A DNA stretch of 64,000 bases from Aphrocallistes beatrix (GCA_963281255.1 OY725501.1:821882-885881), one strand, 5' to 3'. Numbered from the stretch's first letter, positions 10,065 to 22,249 are shown. Translations and numbers: made by a program. Notes: generated by a model from the letters alone, not told the origin.

Positions 10065-12200
10065 CAGTCACAGTTTGAGGTCTTCTAAATTCCTTCATTC
10101 TAGGTACCCTTTCAAGAGATTTCTTCCAGACGGGACACCCAATGCCATAGGAATTCTACGACTTCATACTCCAGTTAGCAATTATCTCAACCTTAATCCT
10201 GCATTCGACAACCGTTCGAATACCCGTGTGAGATGTTGCGCGTGCTCGTTGAAAGTTCGCGAGTATACTAGTATGTCGTCCACATAACTTTCGACATTGT
10301 TAAGTCTGTCGAGAGCCTGGTCCATTAGCCTCTAGAACATTGCTTGGCTATTACAGAGTACAAAAGGCATCACAAGCATCTCGAAAAGCCCACGCGGCGT
10401 ATGAAATGCTGTCTCATCAGTGTCTTGAGGCGGTATCGGGATTGTCCAATACGTTGAGGCTATGTCGAGTTTTGAGAAGAATCTACCCATGCAACTTGTC
10501 AAATATGCTGTGGGAGTAGGGCAGACTATACTCATTCCGTTTAGTAACAGCATTTAGGCGGCGGTAGTCAACAGCAAACCGTAGATTTCCGTCTTTCTAC
10601 TTTACAATGACCACATAGGATGCCCAGGGCGAGTAGGTAGGTTTAATTATCGGAGGGTCGGTTGCGAGCATCTCTAGCTGCCGGTTTATTTCCCTTTTCA
10701 CGTATCGGGGGTACTCTCCGTGGGCGACTTTTCTGAGGTTGTGCCCCTTCGGTTATAAGAGCGTATCGTGTCGGGAGTGTAGTCTGCAAGTGACTCTTGT
10801 GTTTCGCGCGTACGCAACATCGAATCGCCCAGTCAATTTCTCTAGGCTTTCATTATTTTGATCGGGCAATTGAGGATTTATGAGGGGACGACCTGCCCTG
10901 TGATCATTTTCTAGCTCTTACTAGTATCCTGCTTAACCACCTGGGCACGAACAATGGGTTGCTCCTTGTACTGCTGCTTCATACTGCTCCCAAGTGTTTC
11001 CCACTTTGATTCTGCTACTAAAAAAATCGAAAGTAACTCTTCGTAAGCGTTTCATTTGCTGCCGTTCTAACAGAATTGTCGGCTCTTCGCTGTCCAACAC
11101 CTGTACCTTCTATATTATTGGTCCTAGCGTTTCCACTCTAATATTTTCCATCGCAAACCAAAGCACCTTGACGGGATTATTGCATAACCAATACACCTTG
11201 ATACGTTCCTGAACTATCGTCTTATCGATCCCGAGGTTATTTGCTGTACATTTGTCGATTACACAAGGCGTAGCCCTGGTGTCTAGTATCGCGGCCACTC
11301 TTTGCCCTCTATCGTTACTTTGAGAATCACTGCCTCCTCGCTACCTGACACCTGGTATACGTCTCTAAAGTTCTGTGGTGCCTTGCTCGCATAACGTTGT
11401 CCACCTTTGCTACGACAAAGAATGGCACGATGCCCCCAGCGACCACAAGTTGTACACTTTCTTTCCTCGGGAAAGGTACGAATTAGGTGCCCCGGCTCTC
11501 CACAACCAAGACACTTGGATTCCGCATACTCTGGTTGTTTTTCTCCCAACCCCTTTGACACCGCATATGCTACCTGCTCATCCTTGCTGCTCTGGACTGC
11601 CATCTGGTGTTCCTCAGGCAACTTTTCCTTCGACTAGTCTACGTCGAATACCTTCTCTCAATAGAACCTCTATACCCCTTGTCGAGGGGGATACCTTTGC
11701 CTAGTAGGACTTTTCGTATCTCCACTGTCATTTTCAACACTCCGTCTTCTGATAGTTCAACAGGCTGTTGTCCGAGCCACTCTTTCAGCTTCGGTTGTAC
11801 TTCTTGTAGCAATTGAGTAATCATGAAGCTGCATATCTGCTAGGCTGGAGCTGTGCAACTTTTCCCTCTTCAAGATACCTAACGAGAAAATCTGTATCCC
11901 GATTCATCCGGTGGCCATGCCATTAGTCGGAACCTCAGCGGATGCGTATTCGTCCATCTCAGGTCTAGATGCTCAATGAGGTAAGTGAATGCCTCTTCAA
12001 ACGATTCCTTCTCCAGCGTCTTTAGAACAATTATGCATTCCATTTGTCCTCTGTTTAAGTAAGCAGGTAAGAGTCTAATAATTGGTTTGCACCCTTCCTC
12101 GCATTGTATCAGCGTGAATACGGGCTGCCTCAAAGAGTGGTCTCCAGGAGCTAATAGTTTGGCCCTCACGTGGGGGAGGGACACCGATAACAAATACAAA
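10065..12200 (-). pseudogene. Gypsy-type retroelement, gag-protease-RT remnant
   Basis: Read on the minus strand, frames follow the order expected of a Ty3/Gypsy-like element. A gag-like region is at about 12200-11640. A zinc-knuckle pair is at 11560-11410; the second knuckle is intact (C-x2-C-x4-H-x4-C) and the first has lost its last Cys. A protease-like LDTRA motif (normally DTGA) is at about 11290. Reverse transcriptase runs from about 10720 to 10080, with RFAVDYRRLN, KLDIASTYW and a YVDD active site near 10275. Stops and frameshifts break every domain. RNase H, integrase and LTRs are missing; the 3' side stops next to the MITE at 9233-10049. A dead copy. Confidence 0.8.
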
Positions 12201-12391
12201 TAAGTATATATACTACTGACTACTTTACCCCAGTCACAATCTACTCAATATAAGGCCTGGTACCAAAAATGTACCATGGATGAAGTAGAGGATTCTTAAA
12301 AAGATATCTCATTTGCTTACAAGCTATTTAATGTCCTTAAGACTTCCATTTTCTGATATTATTTACTCATAAGTCTAACAATATACTATGG

Positions 12392-13400
12392 GCATTCAAT
12401 AAGTTCCAGGAATGATACCATTATTAGCAAAGTATGGTTCAAAATAAGTATACAGAAGTATTAATTATTCGAAGTAGTCACCCTTATTATCTATACAAAG
12501 TTGAAGTCTTTCAAGCCACTTGTAAAAGGTCTTTCTGTACTCATCTTTGGGGATATCTTGGAGGCACTTATAAATCGCCGTTCCAACTTGGACATTGTTA
12601 TCAAAATGTCTCCCAGTGACTTTTTGAGGATATCGAATAGCCAAAAATCGCAAGGAGATAGGTCAGGGCTATAGGGTGGATGTTCTAACTCGATTAGCCC
12701 CATGTTCTGTATTTTCTCCTTGACTTGGCTAGTCTTGTGAGGCCTGGCGTTATCATGGAGTAATCGCATACCCTTACAAGCACGTGAAGGCCGTATGCTC
12801 TTGTACATTTTTTCCACCGCAGGTAGGCATTCAGTCGCGTAAAAGTTCCCAGTTACTGTCTTCCCACGAGGAACAATTATTTGAACCACGTTTCCCATTC
12901 CGTCAAAGAAAATAGAGTACATAATTTTCTTCCCGAACCGATCGGGCCTCGGTTTTTTCAATGGGGGAAACCGGACACCATCGGAATATTTTCCAGTCCA
13001 ACTCTTAGATTGAGCTTTGCGAAGTGGTTCACTATCTCCATCAAGCGTCGAGAGTCAGCGGATTCGTAGATTTTCAGTGTATCCTTCGCGATTCTTAATC
13101 GGTCCTGCATGTTCTTTTTTGATAGCCAATGAGGCACCCATCGAGCTGAAATCTTCTTCATCTCCAGAGATTGGGTCAAAATTGTCTGAGCACTTCCCGT
13201 TGAAATGCCAACCTCCGTAGCTACGGCCTCCACAGTTGAATGGGGATCATCCTCTATTATTTTCGCAACACAGGCGATGTTATTGTCATTGACGGACGTC
13301 ATCGGAGGCCCGCATCGAGGGTCATCTCCACACGAGTCACGTCCCTCACGGAATCGCTTCGCCCATTCGTAAACCCGTGAAGATGTATTCAACTTCATTA
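12392..13400 (-). pseudogene. Broken mariner transposase
   Basis: Three minus-strand frames match a mariner transposase. The N-terminal helix-turn-helix part (13398-12980) includes the WVPHWL motif. The C-terminal part (12961-12630) has HDNARPH and the mariner signature YSPDLSPCDFWLF. The last 60 residues are in a third frame (12653-12465). The first catalytic segment (normally GDETW) is missing near 12960, so the catalytic triad is incomplete. The first 45 or so residues are also absent. One end carries GCATTCAATAAGTTCC, resembling the terminal repeat of the intact element at 55269; no matching second end was found. It is a distinct, older lineage than that copy. Confidence 0.85.
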
Positions 13401-13623
13401 ATTTTCAATATCATTCAGAACAACTATAATTGCTTCCATTTGTAACAAACTATGTCAAAATAACAGTAAAATAGATGTTCGTGATAGCTCACTCTCATCT
13501 CTCTCGACACTTTAGCTCGTATTACTCTCGATCTCTTTGTCTTTGTCAATATTCTGTTTCCAACTCTTTCGTGGGTATGACGGCTTCAAAAAAAACTTTG
13601 AGGAAACCTGAATTAATGACCAC

Positions 13624-13868
13624 AAGCGCGCTTCGCTCGCTTGCGCTGCGCGGCTAGCAGACACTTTGTGTCCGCCTGAGGCGCCTGTGGTCACCATTGA
13701 TTAATTATATGGGAGATAACATCTCTAAATACGTCTGTCATAATGCTATAATCGATATCGCACGAAAAATCACCAAATTTGTCAATTTTAAAAATTGATG
13801 CGTAATGATGACGTCATAACAGAGTGATGAGTTTTTTGATAATAGTTGGGTCATATATGAGGTATATT
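13624..13868 (+). mobile_element. R1 repeat, 5' part (3' tip at 15420-15469)
   Basis: It starts CAAGCGCGCTTCGC, keeps the hairpin block and about 245 bp of the R1 body, then stops at the foldback element. The R1 tip (GAGTTTTAATAGTAAGGAT after a TA/CA-rich run) resumes at 15420. About 270 bp of R1 body is missing, so the foldback replaced or deleted part of it. Confidence 0.75.
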
Positions 13869-15419
13869 AAAGTATTCGTACACCCCATAATTCCCCATAC
13901 AAATAGTTATAATACTGAATTATTTAGCGAGTCAATGTATTTAATTGGTAAGAGCATAGCCTACTATACATAAGGCCTCACAACTGATTGTGGATTTTGG
14001 ACCAGGGATGCGGAGGAAGACCGTTGAACTAATGCATGAGCTGCCTTAAATCATTTACAAAGCACAATAGAGCTTAGGAATATATTATCAGCATATATAA
14101 ATATGGTGTCAAAGTACCCATATCTATTGTTAAAAATTTGATTAGTCACCATATGGTTGCGCATAGGTTATATTTGTGACAAATTTTGTGATTTTCAGAG
14201 GCCGTTTAGGGGCACTTCTAAGTGTTTTTACTGTAAAATTTTTCGCATAGAACTGAGATATGAATGGGTTAATACGAAAATTTTGGAATTTTTTCATGGA
14301 ATGTTGGTACATTCCAGTGTTGCTATGGAAACGTGTTTTGGTCAGTTTGGGTCATATCTTGAAAACCACAAGAGCTAGACATTTAAATATAATTCCATTT
14401 GATTGGAAATATACTACTTCCTATTGAGTGATAATATAATTTCAACCTCTAAATTCAAAGGTTTATGAGATAATCGACAAATTATCAAATGTGACCAATA
14501 TGGTACATTGTCGAATATCTCATAAACTATTGAATTTAGAGGTCGAAATTATAATATCACTTAATAGGAAGTAGTATATTCGCTATCAAATGGAATTACA
14601 TTTGAATGTGTAGCCATTGCAGTTTTCAAGATATAACGCCAACTGACCAAAACACGTTTCCATAGCAACACTGGAATGCACCAACATTCCATGAAAAAAT
14701 TCCAAATTTTTCGTATTAACCCATTCACATCTCAGTTCTATGCGAAAAATTTTACAGTAAAAACACTTAGAAGTGCCCCTAAACGGCCTCTGAAAATCAC
14801 CAAATTTGTCACAAATATAACCTATTGCGCAACCATATGGTGACTAATCAAATTTTTGACAATGGATATGGGTACTTTGACACCATATTTATATATGCTG
14901 ATAATACATTCCTAAGCTCTATTGTGCTTTGTAAATGATTTAAGGCAGCTCATGCATTAGTTCAATGGTCTTCTTTCGCATCCCTGGTCCAAAATCCACA
15001 ATCAGTTGTGAGGCCTTTTGTATAGTAGGCTATGGTAAGAGATACACTTAATTTGACTCTTCAAATTCGAATTCTCCACATTCAAATTACCCACTTTATA
15101 AGTTTTTAACTTAGTTACTCTTCTTCAAGATTAAGTATTTTCAGCATTTGCTTTCCTATGCCACATGTCACGAGTGATCACTATTGTATATGATGGCATT
15201 GGTGGTATGAGGTGGCGCAGTTTGAAAAATTTTAACCTTGTGGAGTGTAAACAAGTTGAAAGATTAAAAAGTGAGTAATTCGAATATGGAGAATTCGAAT
15301 TTGAAGTTAAATTAAGCGTATCTCTTACCAATTAAATACCTTGACTCGCTAAAAAGTCAGTATTATAACTATTTGTATGGGGAATTATGGGGTGTACGAA
15401 TACTTTTGTTCAGGCAGTG
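13869..15419. mobile_element. 1.55-kb foldback element with near-perfect palindrome
   Basis: Two arms of about 550 bp (roughly 13945-14490 and 14500-15045) are almost exact reverse complements, outside which lie Tc1-like ends. The right end reads, reversed, CACTGCCTGAACAAAAG; the left end lacks its first 16 bp. A shorter copy lies at 46423-47129 and a fragment at 48215-48350. Open frames in the arms (for example 14157-14378) are not conserved as proteins. Read-through RNA would form a very long hairpin. Confidence 0.85.
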
Positions 15420-16481
15420 TATATACACATACACACATACATATTAATCGAGTTTTAATAGTAAGGATAATGTCACAACAATTTCCTATAACTAGCATGA
15501 ATCCACTCGTTTTAATTTGAGATCAGAGAACTGTGGCTTCGATCAGTCGACAAGTTGCTAAATTTAGATGAGTGTGTAGCTTACGTTCAAAACCTTACTT
15601 TCGAGTACAAAATCGACTTAATAAGTAGTCAGCTAATACCTCCAGCATTGATTACTTTCAATACAACGTACTTCTCGCGCGCCAAGCTGTATGGACTTCT
15701 TTCCTCTGGACTATCGTGTTGCTGCGATGTCTTCATTCTTCTCACACCGTACTAGACAGAATTGTTTCTACAGTAGTGAAAGTCTTGGCAACTTTTTATC
15801 AAAAGCTGAATTGAGAATCCCGAGTTTTCAAAATGATTTCAGTATATTGATTTATGAAACATGGTAATGAATCCTTAACTATATTCCAAGTATATTAGAG
15901 ACCTTTCCACATGTTTTACTATGATCTTTTCCCTCTTTATCAGCCTGTTTGCGTGTAGACAATCGAAATATATACCTGATATCGTAGTAATCTTCTCATA
16001 GAGTATATAATCATTTATAGGCTGGGTCAAGAAATGCACAAATGGTCGGATCAACTTCTACCTAAGGGAAAAGTTGCCTTTTCTCCTTTCCAGGATTATA
16101 AGAAATTTTGACCCGAAAAAAAATTGATTCGACCCTTGCGGTTTTATAGTTTTGATGTGTCACTTCCACACAATTGACTTTAAATCGTCCGAATTGTCAA
16201 AATCCTTTGACTTGCCCCCTTTAAATATATTAATTGTTAATAGTAAGTCGCCAATTTGCAGTCGAATGGTATATAAAGCTAATCTCTATCTCTTAGGATA
16301 CTAAAGTTATACAGATATTTTTTCCGTTTTCTTTCATACCCTTATTATATCACCTGCCCCCTTTCTTTCCCAAAAATTTAAAATGTACAACACAAGCTTT
16401 TGATCAATTGTTGAATAGATCAAGATTCAATAATTTCATATTCAGTTAATTTAACATTAATAATCTTATTTTGACTCAAAA

Positions 16482-16694
16482 GCGCAGGGGCATGCCTAAT
16501 TTCCGGGACGAGACCATCCCGGAAATTAGGTATCTAGATTTTCCAGGATGGTCCCGTCCCGGAAATTAGGCATGCCCGTATAATTAGGTATTTTTATCCC
16601 GTCCCGCAAATTAAGTACTGACAAAGTTTCCGGAATGATCCTGTTCCGTCCAGGAAATTAGGCATCTTGACCCGTCCCGTCCCGGAAATTAGGC
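16482..16694. repeat. CCGGAAATTAGGCAT inverted/tandem cluster
   Basis: About five copies of a motif CCCGTCCCGGAAATTAGG in both orientations, bounded by GGGGCATGCCTAATTTCC and its complement. It sits just after the codons for KMPAF in the protein remnant, so it looks like a small MITE that inserted into that gene. Confidence 0.6.
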
Positions 16695-16699
16695 ATCCC

Positions 16700-17226
16700 C
16701 CAAAAGCAGGCATTTTTTCTCTCGAGGTTAGTGTTGAAAGAATTAATTCATGTCTCGCCTCTTCCCCTGTTACTGAATACGAAGCTTTAGTAACCAGTTG
16801 AATAGCTCTTTCAATAGCTTGTGTTTGGCATGGATAATCTGGAATTTCCATAGGAATACACACAATATTGAGTAGTATTTCTTTTGAGAAGTGTTTTGTA
16901 AAAGGCGGTTCTGTGATAAGTGATAAGAACAAGTCGGTCATGCGTCAATCCTATTTACGCATGTTCAGCAGTGAACCTTAATGAAGGAGTTTTAAATGGA
17001 CTAAATGATGAATTGTTGGTGCGGATATCTAAATAGTTTTCACTGCTTTTTGTCTAATTTGCACAATATCTGCAAGCATCGATAACAGAAATTTTTCTGG
17101 ATGACAAAAACATGCATTTCTCTGTAGAACATCACAATTTACTACTTGATCATACTCGGGTAACTCTCGCAGTAAAGATATTGCATAAAACATGTTTCTA
17201 GGTCCATATGTGAATATCAACAACAA
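16700..17226 (-). pseudogene. Fragment of a transposon-borne protein of unknown function
   Basis: Two minus-strand frames, 17226-17029 and 16941-16700, belong to one protein. The first has a GPRNMFY start and HPEKFLLSMLADI with RQKAVKTI. The second has IPDYPCQTQAIERAIQLVT, ending SREKMPAF. From family memory, this HPE..LLxML / PCHTQAVER / SRxKMP pattern occurs in many uncharacterised invertebrate proteins. Here it lies inside a TIR element, so that family may be transposon-encoded; this is inference. The N-terminal half is absent, the frames are shifted between the two blocks, and a small repeat replaces the C-terminus. Confidence 0.55.
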
Positions 17227-17639
17227 AAACTATAAGACCGCAAGGGCCAGATCAATATTTTTTTCGGATCAAAATTTCTTATAATCCTCGAAAGGAGGAA
17301 AGGCAACATTTCCCTTAATTAGAAGTTGATCTGACCATTTGTGCATTTCTTGACCCACCCTAAACCTAATCATGCATCAATTGCAATGATTCACCAGGTA
17401 CAATCTTCGCGGGAAGTAAATTCTTTCAGTGGTTTCTAAGGGAACAAGTCAACTCATCCCAAATACCAACACTTCCAAAAGCAGTAAGTCGACTCCATGA
17501 GAGATATCTGTAAGAACACAGCAAAAGGCAGGATTTTCTGTTGACTTGGTGCGAGTTGGCAGTGGTACGAGTTGACTGGCATTCGTTTCTAAGGTATGTT
17601 TGAAGGTTTTATTCATCGTCACAGGAGGCAGGCTTTACA

Positions 17640-18130
17640 AAACTCTAGAACATCACTTCTTAAAATTTCCTCAGTGTGAACGTAACAGGATCGAAGAGGA
17701 TTAATTGCTCGAAGACCTCCCTGAGATCGGAGAGATAATCCTCAAATGTACGTGAGTATATAATGCAATCGTCGATATACGACTCTGTATGCTCCAGGCC
17801 TTTCAATGTATTGTCCATCATCTGCTGTAAAAGTCGCTTGAGAATTCACCAAGTCGAACGGCATCACAGTCATTTCATTAATTCTCTAGGCGTATTGAAT
17901 GCCGTCTTTTCTACATCACACTCGGGGACCGATACACACCAATACGCAGGGGATATGTCGATCACCGAAAAGAAACTGTACCCATGCAACTTGTCGAAAA
18001 TCGATGAATCTGAGGGATGCAATACACATAAGCGACGAGCCCGGGGGGATCGAGCTCCTCCTGGATTCGAAGTTGGTCCATAGACACAATACAAAATTTA
18101 GGGCTCAGTCCCCCCTGGAACCCCGAAATT
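17640..18130 (-). pseudogene. Gypsy-type reverse transcriptase fragment
   Basis: On the minus strand, 18094-17870 reads IFDKLHGYSFFSVIDISPAY and continues to FNTPRELM; a frame shift later the active-site block with YIDD appears near 17760, followed by the typical post-YIDD helix to about 17640. It is the same domain as in the remnant at 10065-12200 but clearly diverged from it. Neither protease nor RNase H is attached. No LTR was found. Confidence 0.7.
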
Positions 18131-18474
18131 GTCCTTAGATTTCGAAAAGTTCGAAAGACGAAACTTTTCTCTTCCAATAGCCACGAACACAATTTATCAA
18201 ACATTTCATATTTTACAGATTTGAATACAAGTAAGCTCCTTCCTTTCTACAACTGATGTAATCTTTATTAATTAATCTACCTGTATATTTATGTTTGTTA
18301 AAAAGATGGTAAATCTATCTTTAGTTTGCTGACTAATAAAAGTGACTATACTTTGTACAGTGGTGTAATTCTTAGATTTTTACTCTGTAACGTATTTCAG
18401 AAAAATGAGTTTAAGGAAAATTAGAACCAAGATAAACTGTTTACGGGCTCGGCGCGTTTAAATATGTTATAGAA

Positions 18475-18673
18475 CAGGGCTTCTTAACGTTATGCCAAAC
18501 GTTATGGGGTATGGCGATTCATTTTAGGGGGTATCCAATCAGCTGGTAAAACTAAAATGTACTTGATTATTTGAAATAATAATTACTCCTTATAATAATT
18601 TGTTTTGAATGATTAATTTTTTGGCGCAGCAGAGCTTTGGGGAATCGAGGTCTGAAAAGGTTAAGAAACACTG
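18475..18673. mobile_element. hAT-type MITE
   Basis: Ends are CAGGGCTTCTTAAC and GGTTAAGAAACACTG. Flanks TTATAGAA and TTATAGAC agree at 7 of 8 positions, as for an old hAT duplication. The rest of 18131-19022 shows no gene. Confidence 0.65.
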
Positions 18674-19022
18674 TTATAGACTAAAGTAAACGAGTATATA
18701 CCTGCACCTGTTTATTACAAATAATTGTAGATCAGAATGTAGGTGATTCCAAAATTAATTGAACAAATTTCGTTTAGCAACAATAAAATAAACGTTGTCC
18801 TTGATGAAGGCAGTGTCACGATCGAATCTGTTTGAACACTACTCACTGTGATTAAGGTGAAATCAGCGGAATAGGAGAGTGGCCTAAATGAAATCGACTT
18901 CCTGCGATATATTCATAAGAATGTTCACCACCAAACCGTTGAAATAGTTTACTTTAAGTCAATCGTGTCCACGAGTCCGAGTAAAGAGAATTCCATTTTG
19001 GGCTTGACCAGCAACCTCGATT

Positions 19023-19240
19023 GTGGGAAGAGCTTTCTCAGCAAGCCTTTCGCCCTATTTATATCGAATCCACTCCCTGAACAATTACAGCTACGCCCTC
19101 TCTATTCCTCCTCGTAGCGAAGAGTGGCAAAAACTGGTAGAAGCGAGACACAAAGCGGGAATTCCTTTCGACGAGGAGTACAAGCAATCAGTTCGCTGTA
19201 ACTTTCCTTGTCATTTGGCTCCAAGTTGACCAAATCCCTG
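19023..19240 (+). pseudogene. Gypsy gag fragment
   Basis: The plus-strand frame contains RHKAGIPFDEEYKQSVRCNF, which resembles LGKGIPLDKGYRGSIERRYS in the gag part of the minus-strand remnant near 11650. It is on the opposite strand to the RT at 17640-18130, so the two pieces are rearranged or come from separate insertions. No start or C-terminal zinc knuckle is present. Confidence 0.4.
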
Positions 19241-20608
19241 ACAATATTTATTGAGATCCGACGGAGACAGCCTTTTTATTATCCTTGACAACGTGGATTT
19301 GTTCACGAGGAATGGTCCTCACGTTTAGCACCATTCTGGTGACAAGTGGTCCAAGTGAATAGTCAGATCTGAGCTTTGACTACGGCTCCGTCCATAAGAT
19401 ATTCTTCCGCCACAAAGAATTTGAGCTATTCCACTCATCCCAGTGAATTCGAGCTTGTTCACTTCACTGTTCAATAATTTCGATTCGATCTTCACTACCA
19501 CCCTTTTACACTTCTACACACAATTAATCGTGTACATTATTCGATGCCAGTTGTCCAGGGTGTGTCTTGATGAACCAAGTGGTGTCCGTGAACTATCTAA
19601 ATTCCATCCCGGATTTAGGAAATGCATTCGTGCCATTGGAAAGGAAACGAAACAAGGGATTTTTGATCGAGACCTCACATCCGATTAGAATATTCCATTA
19701 AAGATCAGAGATACAGTATAGAACAGCGAACGACTCGGTCTGATGCATGCGCATATCAAAGTGATTTCTGTCATCGTGTGATGGTGTGGACCTTTTGGCA
19801 CCTAATCATTCAGGAGTTTATGACTGCACTACACATCTACACCAACTCTTGGGTAAATAAATGCTTCATTATCCGGGACATAAGTCCTAGTATCCAGTAC
19901 CTGTCCATCTATAAGATGGTAATTCGATTTGTGAGTGGCATCTTGAGACAGAACTGAAGTCGCATCACGTATATTGTCTGTAGAGATGTAGTGCTTACTC
20001 CATTGTCTCTTTCCGAAGTGGCGATCAGCTGGGTTATTTCACAGAATTTGTTGATGTTTCAGGTTGGACTGAATTCATAAATCATTCCTCCTGTTATCCA
20101 TTCTAATTAGCTAAATGAATTGTGATTTCATTAGTAAACATTTCGCCTATCTTGAAGGACAGTTTGCTTACTAGTTGGGCACCAATACAATTGTTCATTT
20201 TTTGATACAAGCATGAAAATTAGTAAAAAGATATGGAGGTATCACGGGCATCGTTTTTTCCCGGTCTAGCAGCACAGATTAACCCCCCTTTTTAGGATAT
20301 ACCCAGGTATAATCTGGGCTAGACTATTATTACACCCCGGGGTATAAACTAGACTAATCCAGACTATACCCCTTGGTCCTAGATTAACTCCACAAGATAT
20401 ACACTAAGCTAGGCCACATTATCCCCTGGAGTATATATAACCTAGCTTAGAGTATACTTCTTTGTCCTAGATTATCTTATTATTAGTATAAATTGTCAGG
20501 AACTTGGTATCTATTATAGCAGTTAATGTGATCCCATGCAAAAGTGAATGTTTAGAGTAATACCTGATTCACCACTACGGCACTACCCATCATTATCCAT
20601 TACATACA
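19241..20608. other. No recognisable gene; degenerate TATACCC repeats
   Basis: Short open frames here (for example 19443-19688) have no recognisable motif. At 20270-20480 the sequence is a degenerate palindromic repeat built from GATATACCC, GGTATAATCTGGGCTAGA and TCCTAGATTA-type words, probably one more small inverted-repeat element. Confidence 0.4.
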
Positions 20609-20616
20609 CTGATGTC

Positions 20617-20910
20617 CAGCGGTGTTTTGCCAAAAATAGAAGTGCGGGGGGCGCTTCCTTCCCGTAAAAAAGTTATATGTTTTTTCGTGAAACTTTAATC
20701 CCCTGATGGTATAGAAATGGTGATAATAAGAAATAGAAAAAGAATATGGTTAGTTTAAAATGGCAACAATTGATCTGAATTTGTTATGCTACGTAATACA
20801 TTCTAAGGCTAAAATTAAAATGGTAGTCAGCATGAGGTAAGGAGTGCCCCCAAGCGAAAAAAGTGGGGGGGGCAGCGACACCCCGCGCCCCCCCCCCCAA
20901 AACACCACTG
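20617..20910. mobile_element. hAT-type MITE
   Basis: Ends CAGCGGTGTTTTG and CAAAACACCACTG are inverted repeats and the 8-bp duplication CTGATGTC is exact (20609-20616 and 20911-20918). The middle contains G- and C-homopolymer runs. Confidence 0.85.
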
Positions 20911-20918
20911 CTGATGTC

Positions 20919-21000
20919 TAAGTTGACTAATTCATGAATTAATGAATTATTCGAATAATTCATAATTCTTTGCCATTTTTTAATGAATTAGTCAACTTAG
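20919..21000. repeat. Short AT-rich palindromic repeat
   Basis: TAAGTTGACTAATTCAT is mirrored by ATGAATTAGTCAACTTA around a core GAATTATTCGAATAATTC. A diverged relative lies at about 48470-48570. Confidence 0.6.
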
Positions 21001-21049
21001 AGTCTGATGTATACATGGATGTGAAGTTAGCAGCACGTTCAGCAGCGAA

Positions 21050-22170
21050 AAGTGAGCAGGGTATAATTGATTATAACTTGGCAGTTCCTCATAGGATCTT
21101 GATCAAATTTGAAACAGAACATCACGAGCGAGGTAGTTTTGTGCTATTTTAATATCTAATGCCTCCCAATTATAACCACATGACAATGACGATGCAAATT
21201 TGATGAAATTTCTATAGGATTTCTGTATAGCTCAAAGTGAGCAGGGTATAACTAGTTCTAGTTTCACAGTGCCTTGTACGATCTCGATAAAATTTGAAAC
21301 AGAACATTATAAGCGAGGTAGTTTTGTGCAATTTTAATATCTAACGCCTCCCATTTATAACCACATGACAATGACGATGCAAATTTAATGAAATTTCTAT
21401 AGAATTTCACTATAGCTCAAAGTGAGCAGGGTATAACTAGTTCTAGTTTCACAGTGCCTTGTACGATCTCGATAAAATTTGAAACAGAACATTATGAGCG
21501 AGGTAGTTTTGTGCCATTTTAATATCTAATGCCTCCCAATTATAACCACATGACAATGACGATGCAAATTTGATGAAATTTCTATAGGATTTCTGTATAG
21601 CTCAAAGTGAGCAGGGTATAACTAGTTCTAGTTTCACAGTGCCTTGTACGATCTCGATAAAATTTGAAACAGAACATTATGAGCGAGGTAATTTTGTGCC
21701 ATTTTAATATCTAATGCCTCCCAATTATAACCACATGACAATGACAATGCAAATTTAATGAAATTTCTATAGGATTTCACTATAGCTCAAAGTGAGCAGG
21801 GTATAACTAGTTCTAGTTTCACAGTGCCTTATAGGATCTTGATCAAATTTGAAACAAAACATTATGAGTGAGGTAGTTTTGTGCCATTTTAATATCTAGC
21901 GCCTCCCAATTATAACCACATGACAATGACGATGCAAATTTAATGAAATTTCTATAGGATTTCACTATAGCTCAAAGTGAGCAGGGTATAACTAGTTCTA
22001 GTTTCACAGTGCCTTGTAGGATCTTGATCAAATTTGAAACAAAACATTTTATGAGTGAGGTAGCATTATGTTATCTTAATATCTAACACCTCCCGATTAA
22101 AACCACGTGACAATGATGATGCAAAAAATGGACATTTCTATTTAACTCACTATAGCTAGTGAGCAATGTG
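21050..22170 (+). repeat. 185-bp tandem array, left arm
   Basis: Six units start with AAAGTGAGCAGGGTATAA at about 21050, 21236, 21421, 21606, 21791 and 21976; a diverged seventh starts near 22158. Each has ATTTGAAACA.AACATT, GCGAGGTAGTTTTGTG and CCACATGACAATGACGATG. The right arm is the reverse complement. Confidence 0.95.
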
Positions 22171-22249
22171 CAACTATTGAATTGATTACTGACTAACAAT
22201 ATAACACATTTAGATTATTCTATAGCTTCTACTTTCACAATACGCTATC

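Larger units (their letters stand above)
16015..17366 (-). mobile_element. DNA transposon with about 130-bp TIRs carrying an unnamed protein
   Basis: Ends are inverted repeats of about 130 bp (AGG.TGGGTCAAGAAATGC, then GGAT.AACTTCTA and GGATTATAAGAAATTTTGA). The direct repeat TAATCAT flanks it (16008-16014 and 17367-17373). The related locus at 5550-5950 has no insert. Inside are minus-strand remains of a protein (16700-17226) and a smaller inverted-repeat insert (16482-16694). Superfamily not assigned: a 7-bp duplication fits hAT/MULE-like chemistry less well than 8-9 bp would. Confidence 0.7.
15755..17600 (-). repeat. Inverted duplication of 5550-5950, split by a transposon
   Basis: Sequence at 15755-16014 and 17367-17600 together equals the reverse complement of 5550-5950. 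The 16015-17366 element lies in between. The stretch 15470-15755 before it holds one short open frame (15555-15755) with no recognisable similarity. Confidence 0.7.

Noticed and set aside
14157-14378. 73-codon frame, repeated at 46581-46835
   Set aside because: It is part of the foldback arm; conservation is explained by the DNA palindrome, with differing frames and ends.
21050-22170. CRISPR-like array
   Set aside because: The 185-bp units are continuous satellite copies without unique spacers; the context is eukaryotic.
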